From NCBI GenBank assembly GCA_022844405.1, contig JALHLV010000002.1, positions 146,821-210,820 of the forward strand: a stretch of DNA of 64,000 nt. The letters are read 5' to 3'. The notes below the pieces were generated by a model. That model saw nothing but the letters and a program-made list of their open reading frames with translations, ran no database searches and was not told where the DNA came from. This DNA is from Sphingomonadales bacterium. Lineage in GTDB: Bacteria; Pseudomonadota; Alphaproteobacteria; SMXS01. The position numbers and the translations under genes are program-made. Below, one piece after another: positions 1 through 8,886 of the stretch. The first letter of the stretch is position 1, and every line of letters starts with the position of its first letter.

Positions 1-422
1 CGGGTGCGGGATATCCGATAGAACATCACACGGTAGATGGCTGCGCCGTAGAGCACGAAGAAGCCGACATAGATACCGCCCGCGATAGCGGCGCCCAGCA
101 GGAACTGGCCGGACTGGACAAGCATGATGCCAAGGAAATAGACGCCGCCCAGGGGCAACAGGATGAAGAAGAACGCGATGAGGAACCCGATGAACAGCTC
201 GAGCCCCCGGCCGGTATATTCGAACGGCTCGTCCTTGTAGGAAACGCACGACCACAGATAGCGCCGCACGTTGGTCCGCCACCAGAAGCGGTAGATGCCC
301 AACGTGATCATCGACAGCAGCAGGCCGATCAGGTGGATGCCGAGAAGGCTTCCCCCACTTCCGCTGATGGACAGACGATCCGGCTGCGGCGCGGCTGGCG
401 CCACCTCGATTATGTCCGACAT
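1..422 (-). CDS. DUF898 (YjgN-like) membrane protein, 3' end outside window
   Basis: The minus-strand frame opens with ATG at 422 and stays open to the window edge, so the C-terminus is missing. The visible 140 residues hold a short polar N-terminus, then a hydrophobic helix ending in GIYRFWWRTNVRRYLW, which is the hallmark N-terminal segment of the DUF898/YjgN family, then KDEPFEYTGRGLELFIGF and two further membrane spans. The family consists of inner-membrane proteins of unknown function. The gene is divergent from thrS and does not seem linked to it. The family call is good; no function is claimed. Confidence 0.8.
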   Translation of the reverse strand, partial: MSDIIEVAPAAPQPDRLSISGSGGSLLGIHLIGLLLSMITLGIYRFWWRTNVRRYLWSCVSYKDEPFEYTGRGLELFIGFLIAFFFILLPLGGVYFLGIMLVQSGQFLLGAAIAGGIYVGFFVLYGAAIYRVMFYRISRT

Positions 423-510
423 CTGATTCCCCCCAAAAAACTATGTGCCGAAACCAGCGCGAGGATAGCAGCCGGCCCCGGATTGACATAGCCGCGAATC
501 GGCCCGCCGC

Positions 511-538
511 TTGACACCCCCACAAATCAGGCTACGGT
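511..538 (+). promoter_or_regulatory. Candidate sigma-70 promoter of thrS
   Basis: TTGACA at 511-516 and TACGGT at 533-538 are separated by 16 bases, and the thrS ATG lies 30 bases downstream. The thrS frame also extends back to the TTG at 511, but that TTG is better read as a -35 box than as a start codon. Confidence 0.4.
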
Positions 539-567
539 CCGGCCTTCACCGAAGCAGCCTCGCGACC

Positions 568-2550
568 ATGGACCAGACAGTAGACAGCCCCGTCAAGATC
601 ACCCTGCCCGACGGCAGCGCCCGCCAGTTCGACGGCCCGGTCACCGGCGCCGCGCTGGCCGCCGATATCGGCCCCGGCCTGGCCAAGGCCGCGCTCGCCG
701 TCCTCGTCGACGGCCAGGAATGGGACCTGACGCGGACGATCGCTAGGGATGCCCGGGTGTCGATCATCACCCGCAAGGACGAGGCGGCGCTGGAGCTGCT
801 GCGCCACGATGCCGCCCATGTGATGGCCGAGGCGGTGAAGGAGCTGTACCCGGATACCCAGGTCACCATCGGCCCGGCCATCGAGGACGGCTTCTACTAC
901 GACTTCGCCCGCAAGGAGCCGTTCACGCCCGAGGACCTAGAGAAGATCGAGCAGCGCATGCGCGAGATCGTCGACCGGGACGAGGCCATCGTGCGCGAGG
1001 AATGGGACCGCGACGACGCGGTCGCCTTCTTCAGGAAGATCGGCGAGGACTACAAGGCCGAGATCATCGCCTCGATCCCCGCGCATGAGCCTATCGGCCT
1101 GTACCGCCAGGGCGCGTTCATCGATTTGTGCCGCGGCCCGCACCTGCCGTCCACCGGCAAGCTCGGCAAGGCGTTCAAGCTGATGAAGCTGGCCGGCGCC
1201 TACTGGCGCGGCAACTCGGACAACGAGATGCTCCAGCGCATCTACGGCACCGCGTGGCGCGACGACAAGGAGTTGAAGGACTATCTGTTTCGCCTCGAGG
1301 AAGCCGAGAAGCGCGACCACCGCCGCATCGGCCGTGAGATGGACCTCTACCACCTGCAGGAAGAAGCCCAGGGTTCCGTTTTCTGGCACCCGAAGGGCTA
1401 CATCATCTGGCAGGCGCTGGAGCAGTATCTGCGCCGCCGGCTGACCGCCCATGGCTACGTGGAGGTGAAGACCCCGCAGTTGCTGGATTCGCGGTTCTGG
1501 GAGCAGTCGGGCCACTGGTCCAAGTTCCGCGAGAACATGTTCGTGGTGCCGGACGAGATTCCCAGCGTCGACGACGACAAGCCGATCGTCTCCGGCGAGG
1601 CCAGGCTGATGGCGCTCAAGCCGATGAACTGCCCGGCGCACATCCAGATCTTCAAGAACGACATCCGCAGCTACCGCGACCTGCCGATCCGCATGGCCGA
1701 ATTCGGCTGCTGCCACCGCAACGAGCCGCACGGGGCGTTGCACGGCCTGATGCGCGTGCGGCAGATGACCCAGGACGACGCGCACATCTTCTGCCGCGTC
1801 GACCAGATCGTCGGCGAGACCAGGGCGTTCTGCGAGCTGCTGGCCAGCGTCTACGAGCACCTGGGCTTCACCGACGTGGCCGTGAAGCTGGCCACCCGCC
1901 CCGACAATCCGGCGCTGCGCGGCGGCACTGAGGAAACCTGGGACCAGGCCGAGCGCCTGCTGGCCGAAGCCGTCACGGCGGCGGGCCTGGAGTTCACCTA
2001 TTCGCCCGGCGAAGGCGCGTTCTACGGCCCCAAGCTGGAGTTCCACCTGCGCGACGCCATCGGCCGGTCGTGGCAGTGCGGCACCCTGCAGCTCGATTTC
2101 GTGCTGCCGGAGCGGCTCGACGCCAACTATATCGGCGAGGACGGCGCCAAGCACCGCCCTGTGATGCTCCACCGCGCCATCCTGGGCTCGTTCGAGCGCT
2201 TCATCGGCATGCTGGTCGAGCATTACGCCGGCAAATTCCCCCTGTGGCTGGCGCCGGTACAGGCGGTGGTCGCGACCATCACCCAGGACGGCGACGCCTA
2301 TGCCAATGAGGTGTTGGCCGGGCTGAAGCAGGCGGGCATCCGCGCCGAGGCGGACCTGCGCAACGAGAAGATCAACTACAAGGTGCGCGAGCACAGCGTC
2401 GCCAAGGTGCCGGTCATCCTGGTGATCGGCCGCAAGGAAGCCGAGGAGCGGACGGTGTCGGTGCGCCGGCTGGGCTCCAGCGACCAGAAGGTCGAGGGCG
2501 TCGACGCGGTCATCGCTGCCCTGCGCGAAGAAGCCGCGCCGCCTGCCTGA
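568..2550 (+). CDS. thrS: Threonine--tRNA ligase
   Basis: Charges tRNA-Thr with threonine in the cytoplasm. From the ATG at 568 the protein is 660 aa, the usual ThrRS length. Domains in order: TGS domain (about 1-75), second additional/editing domain with HDAAH near residues 80-84 and the [14 protein letters not shown] block, class II catalytic core, and C-terminal anticodon-binding domain. The zinc ligands are visible: Cys in MNCPAH, His in QDDAHIFC and His in VMLHRAILG. Motif 2 appears as [17 protein letters not shown]. An upstream in-frame TTG at 511 would add 19 residues unlike the family, so ATG 568 is chosen although no clear Shine-Dalgarno precedes it. Confidence 0.98.
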   Translation: MDQTVDSPVKITLPDGSARQFDGPVTGAALAADIGPGLAKAALAVLVDGQEWDLTRTIARDARVSIITRKDEAALELLRHDAAHVMAEAVKELYPDTQVTIGPAIEDGFYYDFARKEPFTPEDLEKIEQRMREIVDRDEAIVREEWDRDDAVAFFRKIGEDYKAEIIASIPAHEPIGLYRQGAFIDLCRGPHLPSTGKLGKAFKLMKLAGAYWRGNSDNEMLQRIYGTAWRDDKELKDYLFRLEEAEKRDHRRIGREMDLYHLQEEAQGSVFWHPKGYIIWQALEQYLRRRLTAHGYVEVKTPQLLDSRFWEQSGHWSKFRENMFVVPDEIPSVDDDKPIVSGEARLMALKPMNCPAHIQIFKNDIRSYRDLPIRMAEFGCCHRNEPHGALHGLMRVRQMTQDDAHIFCRVDQIVGETRAFCELLASVYEHLGFTDVAVKLATRPDNPALRGGTEETWDQAERLLAEAVTAAGLEFTYSPGEGAFYGPKLEFHLRDAIGRSWQCGTLQLDFVLPERLDANYIGEDGAKHRPVMLHRAILGSFERFIGMLVEHYAGKFPLWLAPVQAVVATITQDGDAYANEVLAGLKQAGIRAEADLRNEKINYKVREHSVAKVPVILVIGRKEAEERTVSVRRLGSSDQKVEGVDAVIAALREEAAPPA

Positions 2551-2650
2551 ACGGCTGGACTTGCCGGGAGGTTGAGCCTATCTTCAACGCTTGCATCGTG
2601 GCGCCCGCGCGCCGCGACATAGCGATTTGGACACGACGGGAGAGACTTTC

Positions 2651-3187
2651 ATAGCCAGACCACCAATGCAGGCGCCGCCGAACCGGGAGGGTCCGCGCGC
2701 CAATGAAGAGATCAGGGTTCCCAAGGTTCGCCTGATCGACGCAGCCGGAGAGAATGTCGGGGTTGTCACCATCGAGAAGGCGCTCGCCACCGCGGTCGCC
2801 GCCGGTCTCGATCTTGTCGAGATTTCGCCCAACGCCGATCCGCCCGTCTGCAAGGTTCTCGATTACGGCAAGTTCAAGTACGAGGCCCAGAAGAAGGCCA
2901 ACATTGCCCGCAAGAACCAGAAGGTCATCGAGGTCAAGGAAATCAAGATGCGGCCCGGCATCGACGAGCATGACTACCAGGTCAAGCTCCGCGCCATGCA
3001 CCGCTTCTTCGAAGAAGGCGACAAGGTGAAGGTCACCCTGCGCTTCCGCGGCCGCGAGATGGCCCATCAAGACATCGGCGTCGATCTGCTCAAGCGCGTC
3101 CAGGAAGACCTGACCGAACAGGCCAAGGTGGAAAGCTTCCCGCGGCTGGAAGGCAAGCAGATGACCATGGTGATGGCGCCGAAATAA
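2651..3187 (+). CDS. infC: Translation initiation factor IF-3, apparent AUA start
   Basis: IF-3 binds the 30S subunit, prevents premature 50S joining and proofreads start codons. The 178-residue protein shows the family blocks [28 protein letters not shown] and KTI-like [15 protein letters not shown]. Family members begin close to the ARPPMQAPP segment, and the only codon with a well-placed Shine-Dalgarno (GGGAGAG, 6 nt upstream) is ATA at 2651. The first ATG, at 2666, has no ribosome site. Rare AUU/AUA starts in infC are known to give autoregulation because IF-3 discriminates against them. infC is followed by a strong terminator. Confidence 0.93.
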   Translation: MARPPMQAPPNREGPRANEEIRVPKVRLIDAAGENVGVVTIEKALATAVAAGLDLVEISPNADPPVCKVLDYGKFKYEAQKKANIARKNQKVIEVKEIKMRPGIDEHDYQVKLRAMHRFFEEGDKVKVTLRFRGREMAHQDIGVDLLKRVQEDLTEQAKVESFPRLEGKQMTMVMAPK

Positions 3188-3213
3188 GCGCCGGATTCAT
3201 CGCCACGTATTCC

Positions 3214-3245
3214 GAACCCCCGCCTCGCGCGGGGGTTCGTGTTTT
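3214..3245 (+). terminator. Rho-independent terminator after infC
   Basis: A perfect 10-bp stem (GAACCCCCGC at 3214-3223 with GCGGGGGTTC at 3229-3238) around a five-base loop is followed by GTGTTTT. It ends the thrS-infC transcript and separates it from the convergent TraB-family gene. Confidence 0.85.
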
Positions 3246-3255
3246 CACCCAGCCG

Positions 3256-4149
3256 TCAATACCGCTCCACCTCGTAGCCCTTGGCCCGCAACATGGCGAT
3301 GACGCTCTTGTCGCCCACCAGGTGAGCAGCGCCGACGACGACGAAATAGCTGCCGCCATTCTTGATCAGGGCGTCGATCTTCAGTACCCAAGCGGCGTTC
3401 CGGCGGGTGAGGAAGCGGTCGTAGACGCCCTCGTGCTTGTCCAGGTCCTCGCGGATCAGCCGGTCCATGGCATCCGCGTCGCCGGTCCGCCACGCCGTCA
3501 GTACCTGCTGCAGCAGGCCGGTGGAGTCGTCGAGAAACCGGATCATGTCGGTGATCATCAGGTCCGGGTCCTCTTTCGACAGGGTGGCGAGCACGTCGAG
3601 CTGCCCGTCGACGGTTTCGAGGCCGCCGACCCGCTTGCCGGCCGCCTTGGCGTCGCGGGTCAGCGTGCTGTCGACGCCGCTGCCCGGATCGGCGCCCTTG
3701 CTGGCCATGTAGCCGACCAGCAGGCCGCTCGCCGCCAGCCAGGGCTGCATCGGCTCCAGCCGGGCCATGTCCATGCCGAACCTGCCGGCGGCCAACTGCA
3801 GTTCGCCGTAGGTTTCAGGCGTCAGCACGTCATGCAACTTCTTGCCGTCGGGCAGCGACGCCCGGCTGACGATCTTCGCCGCCATCTCGGGCTTGTCCAT
3901 CTCGCCGAGGTCCACCTCGAACAGCACCGTCTGGGCCTCGCCGAGCGCCGTGCCGATGCGCTTGTCGTCGCGCCATGTGATGCTGGGCGGCAGAATGTGG
4001 AACGAGCCGAGGAAGTAGACCGTCGCGTTGCCGGTCCGCAGCGTCCACATCGCCGGGCCTTTCGCCTCGGACGTGGCCTGTGCGGCGGTGGGCCCGCCCC
4101 ATGTCGCGGCGACCAGCAGCCCGAACAGAATGAACCAGCGGTGCGGCAT
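3256..4149 (-). CDS. TraB/GumN family protein, exported
   Basis: A 297-residue protein with a hydrophobic N-terminal signal segment ending near ...GGPTAAQA. The family signature is present: the GSFHILP motif around residue 48, an acidic FEVDLGEMD block, and the C-terminal VVVGAAHLVGDKSVI block with its conserved His. TraB/GumN proteins resemble erythromycin-esterase/ChaN-type folds and some are metalloproteases; the substrate here is unknown. The start has GGGAGA 6 nt upstream. It stands alone, divergent from rpmI-rplT, and splits them from infC. Confidence 0.85.
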   Translation of the reverse strand: MPHRWFILFGLLVAATWGGPTAAQATSEAKGPAMWTLRTGNATVYFLGSFHILPPSITWRDDKRIGTALGEAQTVLFEVDLGEMDKPEMAAKIVSRASLPDGKKLHDVLTPETYGELQLAAGRFGMDMARLEPMQPWLAASGLLVGYMASKGADPGSGVDSTLTRDAKAAGKRVGGLETVDGQLDVLATLSKEDPDLMITDMIRFLDDSTGLLQQVLTAWRTGDADAMDRLIREDLDKHEGVYDRFLTRRNAAWVLKIDALIKNGGSYFVVVGAAHLVGDKSVIAMLRAKGYEVERY

Positions 4150-4211
4150 TCGGTGTCTCCCGTCATCGATGGAGCATCATAGACAGCGGCAGGCACCCGT
4201 CGCTACGGCGC

Positions 4212-4240
4212 TTGCAACCTCGGAACGCCGACGCTATAAA
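4212..4240 (+). promoter_or_regulatory. Sigma-70 promoter of rpmI-rplT
   Basis: TTGCAA (4212-4217), a 17-base spacer and TATAAA (4235-4240) make a near-consensus promoter. It leaves a leader of about 75 nt before rpmI, a place where L20-type autogenous control could act; no such structure was demonstrated. Confidence 0.65.
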
Positions 4241-4321
4241 GCGCGCCTTGATCGCCCGGCCGGCAGGGCATGCCGTGGCGATCTGTATCGCTGAACAACA
4301 TTCGACCAAAAGGAAAGCGAA

Positions 4322-4519
4322 ATGCCCAAGCTGAAAACCAAATCGGGCGCTAAGAAGCGCTTTAGCCTGACGGCGTCGGGAAAGGTTCGCTCCAACCAGG
4401 CGAACAAGCGGCACGGCATGATCAAGCGGACCAACAAGCAGATCCGCAATCAGCGCGGCACCACCATTCTGTGTGATGCCGATGCGCGTATCGTCAAAAA
4501 ATTCCTCCCTTACGGCTAA
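4322..4519 (+). CDS. rpmI: 50S ribosomal protein L35
   Basis: A 65-residue basic protein with the L35 pattern [14 protein letters not shown] at the N-terminus and [16 protein letters not shown] in the middle. It is part of the large ribosomal subunit. AAAGGAAA lies 7 nt before the ATG. It is the first gene of a two-gene operon with rplT, 12 nt downstream. Length and sequence are typical. Confidence 0.97.
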   Translation: MPKLKTKSGAKKRFSLTASGKVRSNQANKRHGMIKRTNKQIRNQRGTTILCDADARIVKKFLPYG

Positions 4520-4531
4520 GGAGCTCGCAGC

Positions 4532-4897
4532 ATGGCACGCGTAAAGCGCGGTGTGACGACGCACGCCCGTCACAAGAAGATCATCGATGCGGCGAAGGGC
4601 TACTATGGCCGCCGCAAGAATACCATCCGCATCGCCACCCAGGCGGTGGAGAAAGCCGGTCAGTACGCCTATCGCGACCGCCGGGCGAAGAAGCGCACGT
4701 TCCGCGCCCTGTGGATCCAGCGCATCAACGCCGCCGCGCGCGAGCACGGCCTGACCTATTCGCGATTTATCAACGGGCTCGTCCTCAGCGGCATCGAGCT
4801 CGATCGCAAGGTCCTCTCGGATATCGCCGTCCACGAGCCCGCCACCTTCGCTTCGCTGGCCAAGCAGGCGCAGGACGCGCTGGCGAAGGCCGCCTGA
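4532..4897 (+). CDS. rplT: 50S ribosomal protein L20
   Basis: A 121-residue L20, which binds 23S rRNA early in 50S assembly and often represses its own operon. The family start [17 protein letters not shown] and the segment [20 protein letters not shown] are clear. AAGGAG lies 8 nt before the ATG. In enterobacteria L20 also controls infC; here infC lies about 1.1 kb upstream behind a terminator and an antisense gene, so such control could reach only rpmI-rplT. Confidence 0.97.
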   Translation: MARVKRGVTTHARHKKIIDAAKGYYGRRKNTIRIATQAVEKAGQYAYRDRRAKKRTFRALWIQRINAAAREHGLTYSRFINGLVLSGIELDRKVLSDIAVHEPATFASLAKQAQDALAKAA

Positions 4898-4925
4898 TCC
4901 GGGCCTCCTTGCCTTAGTGTTTCGG

Positions 4926-4951
4926 AAAAGGGGGCTGTGTGCCCCCTTTTT
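4926..4951 (+). terminator. Terminator or attenuator between rplT and pheS
   Basis: A perfect 10-bp stem, AAAAGGGGGC (4926-4935) with GCCCCCTTTT (4941-4950), has a TGTGT loop and a T run at its 3' foot. It lies only 16 nt before the pheS ATG, so it either ends the rplT transcript or regulates entry into pheST. No Phe-rich leader peptide is visible between rplT and the hairpin. Confidence 0.8.
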
Positions 4952-4966
4952 CATGGGAATTTTCCG

Positions 4967-6043
4967 ATGCAGGACACCGACTCTCTCCGGAACGACCTTC
5001 TCTCCCAGATCGCCGCCGCGACCGACGCGGGCGCGCTGGAACAGATCAGGGTTTCCGCCCTGGGCAAAAAGGGCGCCATCTCCGAACTGATGCGCGGCCT
5101 GGGCCAGATGAGCCCGGACGAGCGCAAGGCCGCCGGCCCCGCGCTCAACCGCCTGAAGGATGACGTCGACGCCGCCATCCGGGCAGCCAGGGAGAAACTC
5201 GACGAAGCCGCGCTCGACGCCCGCCTCGCCGGCGAGCGGATCGACGTCACCCTGCCGGTGCTGCCCGAGGCGCGCGGCACCATCCATCCGGTGAGCCAGG
5301 TGATCGACGAGGTCACCGAGATCTTCGCCCAGATGGGCTTCTCGGTGGCCGAAGGCCCGGACATCGAGGAGGATTTCTACAACTTCACCGCCCTCAACAT
5401 CCCGCCGGAACACCCTGCCCGGCAGATGCACGACACTTTCTACCTGCCCGAGCGGCCGGACGGGACGCGGCGCGTGCTGCGCACCCATACCAGCCCGGTG
5501 CAGATCCGCACCATGCTGAGTTCCAAGCCGCCACTGCGCATCATCGCGCCGGGCCGCACCTTCCGCTGCGACAGCGACCAGACGCACACGCCCATGTTCC
5601 ACCAGGTCGAGGCGCTGGTGATCGACGAATCGACCCATATGGGCCACCTGAAGGGCTGCATCGAGGCGTTCTGCCGCGCGTTCTTCGAGGTCGACGAGGT
5701 GAAGATGCGCTTCCGCCCCAGCTATTTCCCGTTCACCGAACCGTCGGCCGAGGTCGACATCGGCTGCCGCCGCGACGGCGGCGAACTGCGCATCGGCGAG
5801 GGCGACGACTGGCTGGAGATCATGGGCTGCGGCATGGTGCACCCGAAGGTGCTGGAGCACGGCGGCATCGATCCCTCCAAGTACCAGGGCTTCGCCTTCG
5901 GCATGGGCATCGACCGCATCGCCATGCTGAAATACGGCGCGCCCGACCTGCGCGCGTTCTTCGACAGCGATCTGCGCTGGCTGCGCCATTATGGCTTCTC
6001 CTCACTGAACGTACCGACCCTTGGACAGGGGATCAGCCGATGA
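4967..6043 (+). CDS. pheS: Phenylalanine--tRNA ligase alpha subunit
   Basis: The catalytic subunit of the (alpha-beta)2 PheRS, 358 aa from the ATG at 4967. An N-terminal coiled-coil (about 1-90) is followed by the class II core, with [12 protein letters not shown], the motif 2 region [12 protein letters not shown], the phenylalanine-pocket segment [26 protein letters not shown], and motif 3 [17 protein letters not shown]. The frame also opens upstream at GTG 4937, but that start lies inside the hairpin described above, so ATG 4967 is preferred. The stop overlaps the pheT start (ATGA), implying translational coupling. Confidence 0.97.
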   Translation: MQDTDSLRNDLLSQIAAATDAGALEQIRVSALGKKGAISELMRGLGQMSPDERKAAGPALNRLKDDVDAAIRAAREKLDEAALDARLAGERIDVTLPVLPEARGTIHPVSQVIDEVTEIFAQMGFSVAEGPDIEEDFYNFTALNIPPEHPARQMHDTFYLPERPDGTRRVLRTHTSPVQIRTMLSSKPPLRIIAPGRTFRCDSDQTHTPMFHQVEALVIDESTHMGHLKGCIEAFCRAFFEVDEVKMRFRPSYFPFTEPSAEVDIGCRRDGGELRIGEGDDWLEIMGCGMVHPKVLEHGGIDPSKYQGFAFGMGIDRIAMLKYGAPDLRAFFDSDLRWLRHYGFSSLNVPTLGQGISR

Positions 6044-8442
6044 AGTTCACGCTGTCCTGGCTGAAGGACCATCTGGACACCACGGCCGACCTGAAGACCA
6101 TCACCGACACGCTGACCGCCATCGGGCTGGAGGTCGAGAGCGTCACCGACAACGGCGCGGCGCTGGCGCCGTTCACCGTCGCCTATGTCCAGAAGGCCGA
6201 GCCGCACCCCAACGCCGACAAGCTGCGGGTCTGCGTCGTCGAGACCGGCACCGAGACGGTCCAGGTGGTCTGCGGCGCGCCCAACGCGCGCACCGGCATG
6301 AAGGCGGTGTTCGCCCGCAGCGGCCTCACCGTCCCCGGCACCGGCCTGACGCTGAAGCCCAGCGAGATCCGCGGCGTCGCCTCGAACGGCATGCTGGTAT
6401 CGGAGCGCGAGATGGGCCTGTCGGAAGCCCATGACGGCATCATCGAGATGCCCGGGGACGCGCCGCTCGGCGTGCCGTTCGCGCAGGTGCTCGGCCTCGA
6501 CGATCCGGTCATCGAGATCAATATCACGCCCAACCGGCAGGACTGTCTGGGCGTGCGCGGCATCGCCCGCGACCTGGCCGCCGCCGGCATCGGCGCGCTG
6601 AAGCCGGCAGGTTCCGTTTCCGTGCCGGGCACGTTCCGCAGCCTGGTCGGTATCTCGCTGAAGCTCGAAGGTGTCGACGGCGCTGCCTGTCCGGTCTTCG
6701 TCGGCCGCACCATCCGCGGCGTCCGCAACGGGCCGAGCCCGGCCTGGATGCAGCGCCGGCTGAAGTCCATCGGCCTGCGGCCGATCTCGGCGCTGGTCGA
6801 CGTCACCAACTACCTGTCCTACGACCGGGCACGGCCGCTGCATGTCTATGACGCCGCCAAGCTGACCGGCGGCATCCATGTGCGCGTGTCGAACCCCGGC
6901 GAGGAACTGGCCGCGCTTGACGGCAGGACCTACGCCCTGCCCGAGGGCGTCTGCGTGATCGCCGACGACGCCGGCGCGCTGGGCCTGGGCGGCGTGATGG
7001 GCGGCGAAAGCTCGGGCTGCACGCCCGAGACCACCGAGGTGGTGCTGGAATCGGCGCTGTTCGACCCGGTGCGGACCGCCTACACCGGCCGCATGCTGGG
7101 CATCAACAGCGACGCCCGCTACCGCTTCGAGCGCGGCGTCGACAGCCAGTACGTGATCGGCGGCGCCGAGGACGCGACGCGGCTGATCCTGGAGATCTGC
7201 GGCGGCGAGGCCAGCGAGCTGGTGATCGCCGGCGCCGTGCCCGAATGGAGCAGGACCGCGGAAATGCGCCCCGACCGGGTGCGCACCCTGACCGGCATCG
7301 ACATCCCGGCGGCCGACTCCGTGCGCCGGCTGGAATCGTTGGGTTTCGAGGCCGAAGAAATCGGCGGCGTCATCCAGGCGCGCGTGCCGAGCTGGCGCAC
7401 CGACATCGAGGGCGAGGCCGACCTGGTCGAGGAAGTGGCCCGCATCCACGGGTTCCACGCCATTCCGTCGACCATGCTGCCGCCGGTCAGCGAGACCATC
7501 AAGCCGGCGGTCAACACCCGCCAGCGGCTGGTCCGCGCCGCCCGCCGCGTGCTGGCCGCGCGCGGCATGAACGAGGCGGTGACCTGGTCGTTCACCTCGT
7601 CGGCCAGCGCCGCCCTGTTCGGCGGCGGGTCGCCAGCGCTGGCGCTCGCCAACCCGATCAGCGCCGACCTGGACGCCATGCGCCCCAGCGTGCTGCCCAA
7701 CCTGGTCGAGGCCGCCGGCCGCAACGCCGACCGGGGCTTCACCTCGGTCGCCCTGTTCGAGGTCGGCCCGCAATATGCAGGCGACGCGCCGGAGGACCAG
7801 TCGACGGTGGCGGGCGGCGTGCGCTCCGGCGTGGGCCACCAGCGCCACTGGTCCGACGCGACCGGCCCGGTGACGGTGTTCGACGCCAAGGCCGATGCCC
7901 TCGCCGTGCTCGACGCGCTGGGCGCCGCGACCGCCAATCTGCGCATCGCCACCGACGCGCCCGGCTGGTTTCACCCGGGCCGCAGCGGCCGGCTGATGCT
8001 GGGTCCCAAGAACTGCCTCGCCCAGTTCGGCGAGCTGCACCCGAAAGTGCTGAAGGCGCTCGACGTCAAGGGGCCGGTGGTCGCGTTCGAGGTGTTCGTC
8101 GACAACATCCCGGTGAAGGAGCGCAAGCGCACGTCGAAGCCCGCGCTGACCGCGTCGCCGTTCCAGGCGGTGGAGCGCGACTTCGCCTTCATCGTCGGCC
8201 AGGCCGTCACCGCGCACGACGTGATGAATGCCGCGTCCGGCGCGGACAAGCTGCTGATCGAGAGTGTGTCTCTGTTCGACGTCTATGACGGCCCCGGCGT
8301 CGGCGACGGCAACAAGTCGCTCGCCATCGCGGTGCGCCTGCAGCCCACCGACCGGACGCTGACCGACGCCGACATCGACGCGGTGTCGAAGAAGATCGTC
8401 GCCGCCGTCGAGAAGGCCACGGGCGGGAAGCTACGCGGCTGA
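6040..8442 (+). CDS. pheT: Phenylalanine--tRNA ligase beta subunit
   Basis: The structural, editing and tRNA-binding subunit of PheRS, 800 aa, full length. In order: N-terminal domain, OB-fold EMAP/tRNA-binding domain (about 40-150, [18 protein letters not shown]), B3/B4 editing domain (about 210-370), B5 domain (about 400-470), the inactive class II-like core, and a C-terminal FDX-ACB anticodon-binding domain (about 705-800, [14 protein letters not shown]). It overlaps pheS by 4 bp. Confidence 0.97.
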   Translation: MKFTLSWLKDHLDTTADLKTITDTLTAIGLEVESVTDNGAALAPFTVAYVQKAEPHPNADKLRVCVVETGTETVQVVCGAPNARTGMKAVFARSGLTVPGTGLTLKPSEIRGVASNGMLVSEREMGLSEAHDGIIEMPGDAPLGVPFAQVLGLDDPVIEINITPNRQDCLGVRGIARDLAAAGIGALKPAGSVSVPGTFRSLVGISLKLEGVDGAACPVFVGRTIRGVRNGPSPAWMQRRLKSIGLRPISALVDVTNYLSYDRARPLHVYDAAKLTGGIHVRVSNPGEELAALDGRTYALPEGVCVIADDAGALGLGGVMGGESSGCTPETTEVVLESALFDPVRTAYTGRMLGINSDARYRFERGVDSQYVIGGAEDATRLILEICGGEASELVIAGAVPEWSRTAEMRPDRVRTLTGIDIPAADSVRRLESLGFEAEEIGGVIQARVPSWRTDIEGEADLVEEVARIHGFHAIPSTMLPPVSETIKPAVNTRQRLVRAARRVLAARGMNEAVTWSFTSSASAALFGGGSPALALANPISADLDAMRPSVLPNLVEAAGRNADRGFTSVALFEVGPQYAGDAPEDQSTVAGGVRSGVGHQRHWSDATGPVTVFDAKADALAVLDALGAATANLRIATDAPGWFHPGRSGRLMLGPKNCLAQFGELHPKVLKALDVKGPVVAFEVFVDNIPVKERKRTSKPALTASPFQAVERDFAFIVGQAVTAHDVMNAASGADKLLIESVSLFDVYDGPGVGDGNKSLAIAVRLQPTDRTLTDADIDAVSKKIVAAVEKATGGKLRG

Positions 8443-8521
8443 GTTGCCCATGATGATTCTTTTTCCCAACTTGCTGGTAGAAGGTTGTCGACCTATGTCG
8501 CGAGGTTAAAGGGAGTTTCTT

Positions 8522-8770
8522 GTGGCCGAGCCGAAATTGTCCGTACGAAGCGCGAAAGCGCGCGATCTTGCCCACCGACTTGCGCTGCGGGAAAATCGAT
8601 CGATCGCCGAAATCGTCGAGCGTGCGCTGGAAGCGTATGAAGTGCGCGAAGCCGAATACGAGCCAGCGGCCGCGTTCTATGCAAGGCTGTCGGCGCGGTA
8701 CGGCACCGACATCGACCTCGAGGCTATCATCCGCGAAAACCGGAAGCCCCACGCTGGGTTGGACCTTTGA
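8522..8770 (+). CDS. VapB-like antitoxin, orphan
   Basis: An 82-residue protein from a GTG start with AAAGGGAG 6 nt upstream. The N-terminus LSVRSAKARDLAHRLALREN followed by SIAEIVERALEAYE matches the ribbon-helix-helix/PSK-type VapB antitoxins (Rv0623-like), which bind their own promoter and neutralise a PIN-domain VapC RNase. A VapC normally follows with a short overlap. Here only a 13-codon toxin stub follows (see 8767-8808), so the antitoxin is an orphan. It sits between pheT and lepA. The family is clear; present-day function is uncertain. Confidence 0.75.
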   Translation: MAEPKLSVRSAKARDLAHRLALRENRSIAEIVERALEAYEVREAEYEPAAAFYARLSARYGTDIDLEAIIRENRKPHAGLDL

Positions 8771-8808
8771 TCTTCCTCGACACCAATTTCAGGGCCAGAG
8801 GCCTCTAA
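8767..8808 (+). pseudogene. VapC toxin remnant (first 13 codons)
   Basis: TTG at 8767 overlaps the vapB stop in the usual vapBC manner and opens MIFLDTNFRARGL followed by TAA. MIFLDTN is the canonical N-terminus of PIN-domain VapC toxins and contains the first catalytic Asp. After that codon the reading is unrelated and stops, and lepA begins within 80 bp, so the rest of the toxin has been deleted. Confidence 0.7.
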
Positions 8809-8849
8809 TTGATTTCTCCTGGGCCTTCCGAGCCCCGCGAATCCGCCGC

Positions 8850-8878
8850 TTGTGACGCGCACTTCCCCCGTGTACAAA
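8850..8878 (+). promoter_or_regulatory. Candidate lepA promoter
   Basis: TTGTGA (8850-8855), a 17-base spacer and TACAAA (8873-8878) lie just before the lepA ATG at 8887. Transcription would begin almost at the start codon, and no Shine-Dalgarno is present, so the message may be leaderless. Confidence 0.45.
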
Positions 8879-8886
8879 CCCCGCCC

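Noticed and set aside
511..567. Upstream TTG start for thrS
   Set aside because: The 19 extra residues are unlike ThrRS and the TTG fits better as part of a -35 promoter box.
4163..5989. Long open frame antisense to rpmI, rplT and pheS
   Set aside because: It mirrors three certain genes, encodes a composition-driven Val/Ala/Arg/Gln-rich product without motifs, and is a normal effect of high G+C.
5989..8217. 742-codon open frame antisense to pheT
   Set aside because: Fully covered by pheT with all its domains; the antisense product shows no family motif.
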